In this document: positions 44,835 to 54,461 of the stretch, in pieces
How the letters are laid out: the number at the start of each line of letters is the position of its first letter
Numbering within the stretch: position 1 is the first letter of the stretch
NCBI RefSeq assembly: GCF_003627215.1
Contig: NZ_CP032677.1
Span: 2,299,501 to 2,363,500, forward strand
DNA: 64,000 nt
Source of the DNA: Pseudomonas sp. Leaf58
GTDB taxonomy: Bacteria; Pseudomonadota; Gammaproteobacteria; Pseudomonadales; Pseudomonadaceae
Direction of reading: 5' to 3'
Notes under the pieces: model-generated
Seen by the model: only the letters and a program-made list of their open reading frames with translations
Database searches by the model: none
Told to the model about the DNA's origin: nothing
Made by a program: the position numbers and the translations under genes

Positions 44835-46922
44835 ATGCTGACCGGTAGCTATTCCTCTTCGCTGGTGTTGATTTCGCTGTGCGTGGCGATCCTGGCGTCA
44901 TATACCGCCCTTGATCTGACCGGCCGCATTGCCACGGCCAAGGGCCGGGCTGCCGCCCTGTGGATGAGCGGCGGTGCATTAGCCATGGGCATCGGCGTGT
45001 GGTCGATGCACTTTATCGGCATGCTTGCCTTCAGCCTGCCCATCGACCTGGGCTATGACCTTGCCCTGACCGCGTTCTCGCTGCTGATCGCCGTGCTGTC
45101 CTCGGGCTTTGCCTTGTGGCTGGTCAGCCAGGCGAGCCTGCCATGGTTGCAGCTGTGCTTCGGTGCGCTGATCATGGGGGCCGGCATCGCCTGTATGCAC
45201 TACACCGGCATGGCTGCGCTGCGCATGCTGCCAGGTATCGACTACGACCCGACACTGTTCGGTGCCTCGCTGCTGATTGCCGTGGGCGCCTCGGCGGCGG
45301 CGTTGTGGATTGCCTTCCGCCTGCGCGCGCATACCCCGTATGTGCGGCAGATCCGCGGCATGGCGGCGGTAGTGATGGGCTTTGCCATTGTCGGCATGCA
45401 TTACACCGGCATGGCCGCGGCGAACTTCCCGGCCGGCAGCTTCTGTGGTGCGCTAGGCAGCGGGCTGCAGGGCGATGGCCTGGTCTACCTGGTCCTGATC
45501 ACCACCTTGGCGGTGTTGGCGGTGGCCTTGCTCACCTCGGTGCTGGACGCCCGCCTTGAGGCACGCACCGCCGAGCTGGCGCGTTCATTGACGCTGGCCA
45601 ACCAGGAGCTGACGCAACTGGCCCTGCACGACACCCTCACCGACCTGCCCAACCGCACCTTGCTGGCCGACCGCATTGAGCAAGCCATTGCCAAGGTGGC
45701 GGAGCAGGGCGGCTGTTTTGCGCTGATGTTCATCGACCTGGACGGCTTCAAGCCGGTCAACGATGCCTTCGGCCACCATATCGGCGACCTGTTGCTCAAG
45801 GCTGTGGCGGCGCGCCTGCGCGGCCATCTGCACAGCCAGGACACCTTGGCGCGCATCGGCGGCGACGAATTCGTGCTGCTGGTAGAGCTGCGCGAGCCGG
45901 ACGATGCCATGGACGTGGCAGTCAAGCAGGTCAACCTGGTGTCACGGCCATTTCGTGTGGCCGAACATGATCTGCAACTGACGGCGAGCCTGGGTATCGT
46001 CGTGTATCCCGGCAATGGCCTGGACCAGCACGAGCTGCTGCGCAATGCCGACGCCGCCATGTACCACGCCAAGAGCGTTGGCAAGAATGGCTACAGCTTC
46101 TTCGACGTGTCGATGAACAGCAATGCCCGCCAGCAGTTGCAGCTGCTCCAGGACCTGCGCCAAGCCTTGGAGCAGCGCCAATTCCGCTTGCACTACCAGC
46201 CCAAGTTCGACGCCCAGGCCTGCCAGCCGATCGGTGCCGAAGCGTTGCTGCGCTGGGAGCACCCGCAGCAGGGCCTGTTGGCGCCCGACCGCTTCATCGG
46301 CCTGGCGGAAAAGACCGGCCTGATCATCCCTATTGGAGAGTGGGTGCTAATTGAAGCCTGCCGGCAGATGCGCCAGTGGTTAGACGAGGGGCACTTGGGC
46401 TGGCGTATGGCGGTGAACCTGTCGGCCATCCAGTTCTGCCATAGCGGGCTGGTCGACAGCGTGGCACGGGCGCTTCAGGTAAACGGCCTGCCAGCCAACT
46501 GTCTGACCCTGGAAATTACCGAAACCACCGCCATGCACGACGCCGATGCTAGCCTGACAGTGCTGCAACGCCTGTCCGGCATGGGTGTGGACCTGTCCAT
46601 CGATGACTTTGGTACGGGCTATTCCAGCCTGATGTACCTCAAGCGCCTGCCGGCCAACGAGCTGAAGATCGACCGCGGCTTCGTGCGCGACCTGGAGCAC
46701 GACAGTGATGATGCGGCCATCGTCTCGGCAATTGTCGCGTTGGGCCAGGCACTGGGCCTGCGTATCGTTGCCGAAGGGGTGGAAACCGATAAGCAACAGG
46801 CTTTCTTGACGCGCCTGGGCTGTGATTCGCTGCAAGGCTACCTGCTGGGCCAGCCAGTGCCGGCCGAGCAGTTCATGGGCAAGTTACAGGCCATGCACCC
46901 GGAAAATAGCGCAGCGGGTTAA
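44835..46922 (+). CDS. MHYT-GGDEF-EAL c-di-GMP signalling protein
   Basis: A 695-residue membrane sensor. Seven N-terminal helices carry three MHYT motifs (WSMHFIGMLAF, CMHYTGMAAL, GMHYTGMAAA), proposed to bind copper and sense O2, CO or NO. Then come a GGDEF domain with an intact ARIGGDEFVLLVE and an EAL domain with GAEALLRWEHP, ETTAMHDAD, SIDDFGTGYSS and EGVET, all catalytic sites present. The inhibitory RxxD five residues before GGDEF reads HSQD, so its arginine is lost. Both synthesis and breakdown of c-di-GMP are possible. The ATG at 44835 (MLTGSYSSS) fits the family start better than a TTG at 44781. Monocistronic. Confidence 0.9.
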   Translation: MLTGSYSSSLVLISLCVAILASYTALDLTGRIATAKGRAAALWMSGGALAMGIGVWSMHFIGMLAFSLPIDLGYDLALTAFSLLIAVLSSGFALWLVSQASLPWLQLCFGALIMGAGIACMHYTGMAALRMLPGIDYDPTLFGASLLIAVGASAAALWIAFRLRAHTPYVRQIRGMAAVVMGFAIVGMHYTGMAAANFPAGSFCGALGSGLQGDGLVYLVLITTLAVLAVALLTSVLDARLEARTAELARSLTLANQELTQLALHDTLTDLPNRTLLADRIEQAIAKVAEQGGCFALMFIDLDGFKPVNDAFGHHIGDLLLKAVAARLRGHLHSQDTLARIGGDEFVLLVELREPDDAMDVAVKQVNLVSRPFRVAEHDLQLTASLGIVVYPGNGLDQHELLRNADAAMYHAKSVGKNGYSFFDVSMNSNARQQLQLLQDLRQALEQRQFRLHYQPKFDAQACQPIGAEALLRWEHPQQGLLAPDRFIGLAEKTGLIIPIGEWVLIEACRQMRQWLDEGHLGWRMAVNLSAIQFCHSGLVDSVARALQVNGLPANCLTLEITETTAMHDADASLTVLQRLSGMGVDLSIDDFGTGYSSLMYLKRLPANELKIDRGFVRDLEHDSDDAAIVSAIVALGQALGLRIVAEGVETDKQQAFLTRLGCDSLQGYLLGQPVPAEQFMGKLQAMHPENSAAG

Positions 46923-47179
46923 CCCGCGTCGCGCAGGGTAAAAGCGGGGAAGAACGCATCCATTTCCGCCTCGACGGCCTCGATGATGCGCTCCACGTCT
47001 GCAGCAGCCATGATTGGCGCGCAAGGGATGCCAGCAATCGCCAGCAGGGTTTCGCCGGTGACTCGGTCGAACAACCGCGCAACCATGCTGCGTGGCGCAT
47101 CCATGCTGGCCTCGAAGCCCAGCGGGTGAAAATGCCAGCGCATCACCTGGCAGGCGTTGGGGAACGTCAACTTGTTCAT
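46919..47179 (-). CDS. DUF1652 family protein
   Basis: An 86-residue soluble protein of the Pseudomonas-specific DUF1652 family, recognisable by FPNACQVMRWHFHPLGFEASMD, the LFDRVTGETLLAIAGI strand and ERIIEAVEAEMDAF. The ATG at 47177-47179 has a perfect AAGGAGG upstream. Its stop shares bases with the stop of the convergent GGDEF-EAL gene (4-bp overlap). Function is unknown; members are small and conserved but untested. An in-frame extension to 47293 is not used. Confidence 0.85.
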   Translation of the reverse strand: MNKLTFPNACQVMRWHFHPLGFEASMDAPRSMVARLFDRVTGETLLAIAGIPCAPIMAAADVERIIEAVEAEMDAFFPAFTLRDAG

Positions 47180-47443
47180 GCCAGCCTCCTTGTCCGTGCT
47201 CGGACGCGGTGAGTGAGTGGCCACATCGATGCGGCCGCCGGGAAGGTAACCATAGCACCTGCCACCGGCGATTCTCGGCTGTAAATACGACAAATGTGCG
47301 AATGCATGACAGCGGTCACATCCTTGTCAGCCGTGGACGATGATTGCTATCGGCCCGGCAAACGTTTTCCTGGCGCGACAGCAGCAGTCAAGCTGCCACC
47401 TTACCGCCATGCGAAGGGTGATTTTTTCAGACGAGTGGCGGGA

Positions 47444-48091
47444 TCAGCCGAGCAAACCGGCGGCGATATTGATGGTGAACCCCAGGATCGCCGTATTGAA
47501 CACGAACCCCACCAGTGAATGGGCCAACACCACCCGCCGTAAGCCCCGCCCGGCGACGCCCACATCGGAGGTTTGCACCGCCACGCTGAGGGTGAACGAG
47601 AAGTAGTGGAAGTCCCAGTAATCGGGGTGGCGTTCGCCGTCGGCGAAGCGCAGCGGTGGTTCGTGGTTTTGTCCGGTGTAGAACAGCCGGGCGTAGTGCA
47701 GGCTGAAGATACAGCCGATCAGCAGCCATGAGCCGGCCACGGTCAGGCCGGTATAGAGGTAATGCAGGGCTAGGGCGGTGCCTTGCAGGCCGCGGCTGGA
47801 TACCAGTTGCAGGGTGACGGCGGCGAGGCTGGCGATGGCGGCGATGCTTACGGTGAGCAGCACCAGGCCGGCGTTTTCATCTTCGACGCGGGCGACCCTG
47901 CGGACCTTTTCGGGGCTGGCGCTGCAGGTCAGGTAGAGCACCAGCAGCAGGTACAGCCACACACCAAGGTTCCAACCGGCGAGGATGTGCTGCACGGTGT
48001 CGTCTGCGGGGATGAGCCAGGCGCCGAGCAGGCCGACGGCGGCGGCGAGGGTCAGGCGCGGGTGGGTGCGGGTCAGGTGATGGAAAGCCAT
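47444..48091 (-). CDS. DUF1345 family membrane protein
   Basis: A 215-residue integral membrane protein with five helices. The DUF1345 mark is the conserved segment [31 protein letters not shown], close to the pore-like motif of potassium channel-related families. [13 protein letters not shown] lies between helices two and three. Role unknown. It is flanked by 264 bp of apparently empty sequence on the left (no frame or hairpin I could support) and a REP pair on the right. Confidence 0.85.
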   Translation of the reverse strand: MAFHHLTRTHPRLTLAAAVGLLGAWLIPADDTVQHILAGWNLGVWLYLLLVLYLTCSASPEKVRRVARVEDENAGLVLLTVSIAAIASLAAVTLQLVSSRGLQGTALALHYLYTGLTVAGSWLLIGCIFSLHYARLFYTGQNHEPPLRFADGERHPDYWDFHYFSFTLSVAVQTSDVGVAGRGLRRVVLAHSLVGFVFNTAILGFTINIAAGLLG

Positions 48092-48165
48092 GGGGCCTCG
48101 TTAACAGGGTGTATGGCTTGTACTCTAGACCTTCATAAGCCAGATGAGCGGTAGACGCGGTGCAA

Positions 48166-48244
48166 GCGGGTTCACCCGCGAAGCAGGCACCACGGTGGGA
48201 GGGCACGGGCTGCGCCCGTGTTCGCGGGCAAGCCCGCTCCTACA
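48166..48244. repeat. Two REP elements upstream of pgm
   Basis: GCGGGTTCACCCGCGAAG at 48166 and TGTTCGCGGGCAAGCCCGCT ending CCTACA at 48244, with an extra hairpin CACGGGCTGCGCCCGTG between. They occupy most of the gap between the divergent DUF1345 and pgm genes. Confidence 0.75.
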
Positions 48245-48338
48245 GGTTCGTGTTTTGATTGCGCCCATCGCGCGCTTTCGCAACTCTCAGTACACTGCAC
48301 GCTCCCACACCAACATCCGTTGAACTCGAGGTTTCTGC

Positions 48339-49976
48339 ATGACGCTCAGTCCTTTGGCAGGCAAGCCGGCTCCGGCCAGCGTGCTGGTCGATATTCCCCG
48401 ACTGCTCACCGCTTACTACACCGGCCGCCCCGACGCTGCCGTGGCGGCACAGCGCGTGGCCTTCGGCACCTCGGGGCACCGGGGCACTTCGCTTGAATTG
48501 AGCTTCAACGAGTATCACGTCCTGGCTATTACCCAGGCCATTTGCCTGTACCGCCAGGAAAAAGGCATCGATGGCCCGCTGTTCATCGGTGCCGATACCC
48601 ACGCACTGTCGGCACCGGCCACTGCCAGCGCCCTGGAAGTGTTGGCCGCCAACGGCGTACAGGTGATGTTGTCCAAAGACGACGAATACACGCCGACCCC
48701 GGCCGTGTCCCACGCCATCCTTTGCTATAACCGTGGCCGCCAGCAGGGCCTGGCCGACGGCATCGTCATTACCCCGTCGCACAACCCACCGCAAAGCGGT
48801 GGGTTCAAGTACAACCCGCCCAATGGCGGCCCGGCCGACAGTGACGTGACCAAGTGGGTCGAGGCCAAGGCCAACGAATTGCTGGCGGCCAACCTGGCAG
48901 GGGTCAAGCGCATGGACCATGCCCAGGCGCTGCAGGCCGCGACCACCCAGCGCCATGACTACGTGAGCACCTATGTGGCCGACCTCGAAAACGTTATCGA
49001 CTTCGACGTCATACGTGGCGCCAAGCTGCGCCTGGGCGTCGACCCGCTGGGTGGGGCAGGCGTGCGCTACTGGTCGGCGATTGCCGAACATTACAAGCTG
49101 GACCTGGAAGTGGTGAACACCGAGGTCGACCCGACCTTCCGCTTCATGACCGTCGACTGGGACGGGCAGATTCGCATGGACCCGTCCTCGCCGTACGCCA
49201 TGCAGGGCCTGATTGGCCTGCGCGATCGTTTCGACGTGGCCTTCGCCTGCGACCCGGACCACGACCGCCACGGCATCGTCACCGCCGATGGCCTGCTGCA
49301 GCCGAACAACTACCTGGCCGTAGCCATCGACTACCTGTACCGCCACCGCCCGCAATGGCGCAGCGATGCTGCCGTGGGCAAGACGGTGGTTTCCAGCGGC
49401 CTGATCGACCGCGTCACTCAGCGCCTGGGCCGGGAACTGTACGAAGTGCCGGTAGGCTTCAAGTTCTTTGCCCAGGGCCTGTTCGACGGCTCGCTCGGTT
49501 TTGGTGGCGAAGAAAGTGCCGGGGCTTCGTTCCTGCGCCGCGATGGCTCGGTATGGGCCACCGACAAGGACGGGCTGATCCCGGCCTTGCTGGCCGCCGA
49601 AATGACCGCCCGCACCGGTCGCAACCCAAGCCAGGCCTACGCCGACCTGACCGCAGCGCTGGGCAAGCCGTTCGCTACCCGTGTCGAGGCCAAGGCCGAC
49701 GCGCGGCAGAAGGCTTTGCTGAGCAAGCTGGCACCGGAGCAGGTGAAGTCGACCGAGTTGGCCGGTGAGCCGATCGTGCAGATCCTCAGCCACGCACCGG
49801 GCAATGGCCAGGCGATTGGCGGGCTAAAGGTGATGACCGCCAATGGCTGGTTTGCGGCGCGGCCATCGGGCACCGAGGACATCTACAAGATCTACGCCGA
49901 AAGCTTTATCGACGAAGCACACCTGCAGCGCCTGGTGCAGGAAGCGCAGGTGCTGGTGGACGCGGCGATTGCCTGA
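48339..49976 (+). CDS. pgm: Phosphoglucomutase (alpha-D-glucose-phosphate-specific)
   Basis: A 545-residue alpha-D-phosphohexomutase that interconverts glucose 1- and 6-phosphates. The phosphoserine Ser147 is in [20 protein letters not shown], the metal loop is CDPDHDRHG, the sugar loop GFGGEESAG and the phosphate loop [15 protein letters not shown]. The order and length equal E. coli Pgm (546 aa). It links UDP-glucose and glycogen/trehalose metabolism to central carbon pathways. Single gene with REPs upstream and a 78-bp gap to the sigma factor gene. Confidence 0.95.
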   Translation: MTLSPLAGKPAPASVLVDIPRLLTAYYTGRPDAAVAAQRVAFGTSGHRGTSLELSFNEYHVLAITQAICLYRQEKGIDGPLFIGADTHALSAPATASALEVLAANGVQVMLSKDDEYTPTPAVSHAILCYNRGRQQGLADGIVITPSHNPPQSGGFKYNPPNGGPADSDVTKWVEAKANELLAANLAGVKRMDHAQALQAATTQRHDYVSTYVADLENVIDFDVIRGAKLRLGVDPLGGAGVRYWSAIAEHYKLDLEVVNTEVDPTFRFMTVDWDGQIRMDPSSPYAMQGLIGLRDRFDVAFACDPDHDRHGIVTADGLLQPNNYLAVAIDYLYRHRPQWRSDAAVGKTVVSSGLIDRVTQRLGRELYEVPVGFKFFAQGLFDGSLGFGGEESAGASFLRRDGSVWATDKDGLIPALLAAEMTARTGRNPSQAYADLTAALGKPFATRVEAKADARQKALLSKLAPEQVKSTELAGEPIVQILSHAPGNGQAIGGLKVMTANGWFAARPSGTEDIYKIYAESFIDEAHLQRLVQEAQVLVDAAIA

Positions 49977-50007
49977 TAGGTAACAAACCGCTTGGTGCTG
50001 CGGCTTG

Positions 50008-50036
50008 GTGTAAATTAGAATTAATCTTATTTACAC
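50008..50036. promoter_or_regulatory. Fur-like palindromic operator upstream of the ECF sigma gene
   Basis: GTGTAAAT (50008-50015) and its exact inverse ATTTACAC (50029-50036) flank 13 AT-rich bases. It ends 18 bp before the sigma factor ATG. Size and AT-richness fit a Fur box, although the sequence is not the textbook 19-mer. Confidence 0.5.
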
Positions 50037-50054
50037 TACCGCAGAGCCTATCCC

Positions 50055-50567
50055 ATGATCGACGCCGCGCCGCCACCGCAGCCTAGCCTGCCAGCACTGT
50101 ACCGAGAGCATCGCGGCTGGCTGGAAACCTGGCTGCGCCGGCGCTTGGGCAATGCCTGGGATGCTGCCGACCTCAGCCAGGATACTTTCTTGCGCATACT
50201 GGCCAGCGCCCAGCCATTGGCCGACATCCGTGAACCGCGCGCCTACTTGCTGACCGTGGGCAAACGCCTGCTGAGCAACTTCCACCAGCGGCGCAGCCTG
50301 GAGCAGGCCTACCTCGATGCGCTGGCGCTACTGCCCGAGCAACATACGCCCTCGCCAGAGCAACGCTGGGTATTGCTAGAAACCCTGCAAGCACTGGATG
50401 AATTGCTCGACGGCCTAAAGGCCCCGGTGCGCAAGGCCTTTCTCTGGAGCCAGCTGGAAGGCCTGGGCTACGCCGAAATCGGCAAGCGCTTGGGCGTGTG
50501 CGAGCGTTCGGTCAAACGCTACATGGCACAAGCCTACGAGCATTGCTTGCTGGCCGATTTGCAATGA
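50055..50567 (+). CDS. FecI-type ECF sigma factor (iron starvation sigma)
   Basis: A 170-residue sigma factor. Region 2 includes WDAADLSQDTFLRILAS for core and -10 binding, and region 4 GLGYAEIGKRLGVCERSVKRYMAQA for -35 binding. The FecI family is activated through the anti-sigma protein encoded next, when the TonB receptor downstream is loaded with ligand. It overlaps the fecR-like gene by 4 bp (ATGA). A Fur-like palindrome precedes it. It would drive transcription of the receptor gene at 51575. Confidence 0.92.
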   Translation: MIDAAPPPQPSLPALYREHRGWLETWLRRRLGNAWDAADLSQDTFLRILASAQPLADIREPRAYLLTVGKRLLSNFHQRRSLEQAYLDALALLPEQHTPSPEQRWVLLETLQALDELLDGLKAPVRKAFLWSQLEGLGYAEIGKRLGVCERSVKRYMAQAYEHCLLADLQ

Positions 50568-51508
50568 TTCCGCATACCCCCGCAACCCGCGAGGCTGTGC
50601 GTGCCGCTGCCCGCTGGCTGGCGCTGGTCGATTCCGGCGGCGCCAGCCAGCGTGACTTGCTGCGCCTGGCGCAATGGCGCGCCCGCAGCGGCTTGCACGA
50701 AAGTGCCTGGCAAAAGGCACTGCTGTTGCGCCAGCGCTTTGCCGAACTGCCCAGCCCCCTGGCCATGGCTACCCTGGGCCGTCCGGATGCCGGCCGCCGA
50801 GCGCTGCTCAAGCAGGCCTTGGGGCTAGCGGCGTTGCTGCCGGCGGCGTGGCTGGTGAGCCGAGAGCTACCGCTGGACGCCTGGACCGCAGACCTGCACA
50901 CCGCCGTCGGGGAGCGCCAGCAAGTGCTGCTGAGCGACGGCACATTCGTGCAGTTGAACACTGACAGTGCAGTGGATTTCGCCCCAGGTGCGCGCCGCCT
51001 GGTACTACTGCGTGGCGAAGTGGCAGCCAGAGTGCCTGGCAACCTGGGGCTTACGGTGCAGGTGCCCTATGGCCAGGTCGTGCTTGACGCTGGCGAGGTA
51101 TGCCTGCGCCTGGTCGATCAAGCTTGCCGGGTATCGGTGCTTAACGGCACGGCCAGCCTGCAACCGCTGCGCGGCCCGGCCCGGGTGCTGCAGGCCGGGC
51201 AACAGGCCAACCTGCAGGCGGTTGGTATCGGCCCTGTGACAAGCCTGGCCCTGTGGCCACTGGGCTGGCGCGAAGGCGTGCTGCGGCTGGAGGATCGCCC
51301 CTTGGGCGAGTTGTTGCACGAGCTGCGCCGTTACCGTCCCGGCGTGTTGCGCTGGGCACCGGCGCTGGAGGGACTGCGGGTAACAGGTACGTTCCGCCTG
51401 GACGACACCGACCGCGTGCTGGCCTTGCTCGCCGCCAGCCTGCCGTTGCAGGTGCACACGCGTACACGCTATTGGGTAAGCCTGGCCGCGCGGGAAACTC
51501 GTGCATGA
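50564..51508 (+). CDS. FecR-type anti-sigma regulator
   Basis: A 314-residue inner membrane regulator. The N-terminal cytosolic DUF4880 region (TREAVRAAARWLALVDSG, LLRLAQWRARSGLHESAWQ) binds the sigma factor; a transmembrane helix (LLKQALGLAALLPAAWLVS, residues about 83-101) follows. The periplasmic FecR domain has HTAVGERQQVLLSDGTFVQLNTDSAV and a C-terminal STN-binding part. The ATG at 50564 overlaps the sigma gene. A 66-bp gap leads to the receptor gene. Confidence 0.92.
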   Translation: MIPHTPATREAVRAAARWLALVDSGGASQRDLLRLAQWRARSGLHESAWQKALLLRQRFAELPSPLAMATLGRPDAGRRALLKQALGLAALLPAAWLVSRELPLDAWTADLHTAVGERQQVLLSDGTFVQLNTDSAVDFAPGARRLVLLRGEVAARVPGNLGLTVQVPYGQVVLDAGEVCLRLVDQACRVSVLNGTASLQPLRGPARVLQAGQQANLQAVGIGPVTSLALWPLGWREGVLRLEDRPLGELLHELRRYRPGVLRWAPALEGLRVTGTFRLDDTDRVLALLAASLPLQVHTRTRYWVSLAARETRA

Positions 51509-51574
51509 GCCTGTCCCCTTTTTTTCGCTCACCGGTCAATACCGGTAGGAGCAAATAAAGGGGAGCCCTGTTCA

Positions 51575-53980
51575 ATGCCTGCCGTAAAGTCTTGCCGCCT
51601 GCGCCCACTGGCGCGTGCAGCACATCCGTTGTTCGCGATGAGCCTGTTGTTGTGTGCACCCGCATGGGCCGATGAACCCGCCCGGCGCAGTTATCAGGTG
51701 CCAGCAGCAAGCCTTGGCGCCGTGCTGACCCATTTTGCCGAGCAGGCCGGGGTCAGCCTGTCGTTGGACCCGGTGCTGGTCAACGGCAGGCACAGTAACG
51801 GCCTTTCCGGCAGCTACAGTGTCGACGAAGGTTTCGCTCAGTTGCTGCGCGGCAGCGGCCTGCAGTTGCTGCCGGTGGGCGAGGGCAGCTTCACCCTGGT
51901 GCCGGCGCCCCCGGCGGGCGGGCCCCTGGAAATCGCCCCGATCAGCATCGTTAGCGGCTTGGCCGCCAGCAGCGAAACGCAACCCTATGCCGGTGGCCAG
52001 GTAGCCCGCCAGGGCGCGCAAGGCTTGCTCGGTTCGCGCGACTTCATGGAAACCCCGTTCAGTATTACCAGCTACACCAGTGAGTGGGTGAAAAACCAGC
52101 AGGCGCGGACTTTGGGCGAGTTGATCGCCAGTGACCCTTCGGTACGCGCCACCAACCCCGCAGGCGGGCGCTTCGAGCAGTTCACCATTCGCGGTTTCAG
52201 CCTGTTCAACAGTGACGTCGCCTACAGCGGCCTGTACGGCATCCTGCCGACCTACTCGATCGACATGGAAATGGCCGACCGGGTCGACATCGTCAAAGGC
52301 CCCAGCCAGTTGCTCAACGGCATTTCGCCACGTGGCAGTGTCGGCGGCGGCATCAACGTTCAGCCCAAGCGTGCCGGCGAGCAGCCGATCACCGAGTTCA
52401 CCGGCAGCTATGCCTCGGCGGGCCAGGCCGGCGGCGCCGTGGACATTGGCCGGCGTTTTGGCGAAGAGCAGCAGTTTGGCGTGCGCTTCAATGGGGTGAA
52501 ACAGGGGGGCGACACCGAATGGGACCACCAGCGTGTCGAGCGCGAAATGGCGGTGCTGGGCCTGGATTTCCGTGGCGAGCGCCTGCGGTTGTCGGCCGAC
52601 CTCGGCCACACCGAACGCGATACCGATGCGCCGCAGGAGCGTGTGCTGGTCGGCGCCAATGCTAAGGTGCCGGATGCTGACGACGTGCGCCACAACTACG
52701 CCCAGGCCTGGAGCAAGGCGCGCACCAGCGACACCTTTGGTGCGCTGCATGCCGAATATGACCTCAGCGAGTCGCTGCTGGCCTACGGCGCGGTTGGCGC
52801 GCGCAAGAGCAACCATGACTTCCTGCGCCACAACGTGTCGATCATCAACGATGCTGGCGACTTCACCGTGCAGCCACGCGACTTCACCCGGGACGAAACG
52901 GTGCGCACCGCCATGGCCGGTGTGCGCAACTGGTTCCATACCGGGCCGGTCAGCCACGAGCTGAACCTCGCCGCCACCTACTACTACATGGACTTCACCA
53001 ACGGCGGTGCCCGCTATGCTGCGGCGCCCAGTAACCTCTACGACCCGGTCGCGACGCCGACGCCGGGCACGCCAACCCGTATCGACCCTGAGGTATACAC
53101 GGAAAACCGTTTTTCCGGCGTAGCCTTGGCCGACACCCTCGGCTTCCTCGACGACCGCCTGCTGTTGACCGTGGGCGCGCGCTGGCAGCGGGTGCAGGTG
53201 GATGACTGGAGCGATGGCGTCAAAGGCGAAACGGCCTACGACGAAGAGAAGCTGTCGCCCTCGGGCGGTGTGCTGCTCAAGGTCACCGAGCAGCTATCGT
53301 TGTACGCTAACTACATGGAGGGCCTGAGCCAAGGCAAGATCGCGCCTTCGACGTCGATCAACGAAGACCAGATTTTCCCGCCGTTCACCAGCCGCCAGGT
53401 GGAGGTGGGGGCCAAGTACGATCTGGGCCAGGTCGCCTTTACCGCCAGTGCCTTCCGCATCCGCCAGCCCGCCTACGAAACCAACCCTGCTTCGCGGGTG
53501 TTTGGCCCCAATGGCAAGCGCGACAACCGCGGTATCGAGCTGAGCGTGTTCGGCGAACCGGTGCAAGGCGTACGGGTGTTGGGCGGGGTGATGTACCTTG
53601 ACAGCGAACTGACTGACACCGTCGGTGGCGCCTACGATGGCAACCGTGCACCGGCCACGCCCGAGTACAACGTCAACCTCGGTGCCGAATGGGATGTGCC
53701 GGGGATGAGCGGCCTGACCCTGACGGCGCGGGGTATGCACTCGAGTTCGCAGTACCTGGACCAGAACAACAGCAAGCAGATCGATGGCTGGGAGCGCTAT
53801 GACGTAGGCGCGCGTTATGCGTTCAAGGTGGACGCTACCCAGGTTACTTTGCGGGCCAGTGTCGAGAACGTGCTGGATCACCGTTACTGGAGCTCGGCTG
53901 GGGCCTCGGATGACAGTGAGCCGGGGCTGACACTTTCTACCCCTCGTACTTACCTGCTCTCGGCCACTGTGGGTTTTTAA
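51575..53980 (+). CDS. TonB-dependent siderophore receptor with STN signalling domain
   Basis: An 801-residue outer membrane transducer of the FecA/FpvA type. The signal peptide ends near ALLLCAPAWA; residues about 35-115 form the STN domain (RSYQVPAASLGAVLTHFAEQ and GSYSVDEGFAQLLRGSGLQL), which contacts the FecR-type protein. The plug follows (RDFMETPFSITSYTSEWV, ERADRVDIVKGPSQLLNGI-like), then the barrel ending in LSATVGF with terminal Phe. The layout sigma, anti-sigma, receptor is complete, so ligand binding should induce the receptor. The ligand is probably a hydroxamate xenosiderophore by overall similarity; that is a guess. GGGGAG lies upstream of the ATG. Confidence 0.9.
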   Translation: MPAVKSCRLRPLARAAHPLFAMSLLLCAPAWADEPARRSYQVPAASLGAVLTHFAEQAGVSLSLDPVLVNGRHSNGLSGSYSVDEGFAQLLRGSGLQLLPVGEGSFTLVPAPPAGGPLEIAPISIVSGLAASSETQPYAGGQVARQGAQGLLGSRDFMETPFSITSYTSEWVKNQQARTLGELIASDPSVRATNPAGGRFEQFTIRGFSLFNSDVAYSGLYGILPTYSIDMEMADRVDIVKGPSQLLNGISPRGSVGGGINVQPKRAGEQPITEFTGSYASAGQAGGAVDIGRRFGEEQQFGVRFNGVKQGGDTEWDHQRVEREMAVLGLDFRGERLRLSADLGHTERDTDAPQERVLVGANAKVPDADDVRHNYAQAWSKARTSDTFGALHAEYDLSESLLAYGAVGARKSNHDFLRHNVSIINDAGDFTVQPRDFTRDETVRTAMAGVRNWFHTGPVSHELNLAATYYYMDFTNGGARYAAAPSNLYDPVATPTPGTPTRIDPEVYTENRFSGVALADTLGFLDDRLLLTVGARWQRVQVDDWSDGVKGETAYDEEKLSPSGGVLLKVTEQLSLYANYMEGLSQGKIAPSTSINEDQIFPPFTSRQVEVGAKYDLGQVAFTASAFRIRQPAYETNPASRVFGPNGKRDNRGIELSVFGEPVQGVRVLGGVMYLDSELTDTVGGAYDGNRAPATPEYNVNLGAEWDVPGMSGLTLTARGMHSSSQYLDQNNSKQIDGWERYDVGARYAFKVDATQVTLRASVENVLDHRYWSSAGASDDSEPGLTLSTPRTYLLSATVGF

Positions 53981-53990
53981 AGCCCTGCGC

Positions 53991-54025
53991 GGCCCCTGTG
54001 GGAGCGACACAAGGCCGCTCCTACA
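53991..54025. repeat. REP-like hairpin between convergent genes
   Basis: CCTGTGGGAGCGACACAAGG and the following CCGCTCCTACA form an imperfect hairpin after the receptor gene, serving both it and the convergent RidA gene as the likely 3' end. Confidence 0.65.
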
Positions 54026-54044
54026 ATTGACCGCGTTAAACCGA

Positions 54045-54461
54045 TCAAAGGGGATCAGGCACCACGGCGATCACATCGATTTCCATTAGCCACTCGGCCT
54101 GGGCCAACCCGGCAACCACCAGCCCGGTGGAAATCGGGAACACGCCTTTGAGCCATTTGCCCACTTCTTTGTACACCGGCTCGCGGAAGCGTGGGTCGGT
54201 GATGTAGGTGGTGGTCTTGACGATGTGCGACAAGTCCGAGCCGGCCTCTTCGAGCAACTGCTTGACGTTTTTCATCGCCTGCTCGGTTTGTGCCTGTGGG
54301 TCACCCAAGCCCACCAACTTGCCTTCGAAGTCGGTACCGACCTGGCCGCGCACATAGATGGTGTTACCGGCCCGCACAGCCTGGCACAGGTCGTTGTCCA
54401 GGGTCTGGTTGGGGTAGGTTTGCTTGGTGTTGAACATGCGGATGCGGGTATGGGTAGGCAT
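54045..54461 (-). CDS. RidA family protein
   Basis: A 138-residue member of the RidA/YjgF family, which hydrolyses reactive enamine/imine intermediates or related amide intermediates. FNTKQTYPNQTLDNDLCQAVRAGNTIYV begins the fold, the arginine that binds carboxylates in the canonical site is not obvious, and DPRFREPVYKEVGKWLKG and FPISTGLVVAGLA are present, so it belongs to one of the Rid1-7 side groups. The ATG at 54459-54461 overlaps the monooxygenase stop by one base (TGATG), with GGAG upstream, so the pair is translationally coupled and probably works in one pathway. Confidence 0.83.
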   Translation of the reverse strand: MPTHTRIRMFNTKQTYPNQTLDNDLCQAVRAGNTIYVRGQVGTDFEGKLVGLGDPQAQTEQAMKNVKQLLEEAGSDLSHIVKTTTYITDPRFREPVYKEVGKWLKGVFPISTGLVVAGLAQAEWLMEIDVIAVVPDPL

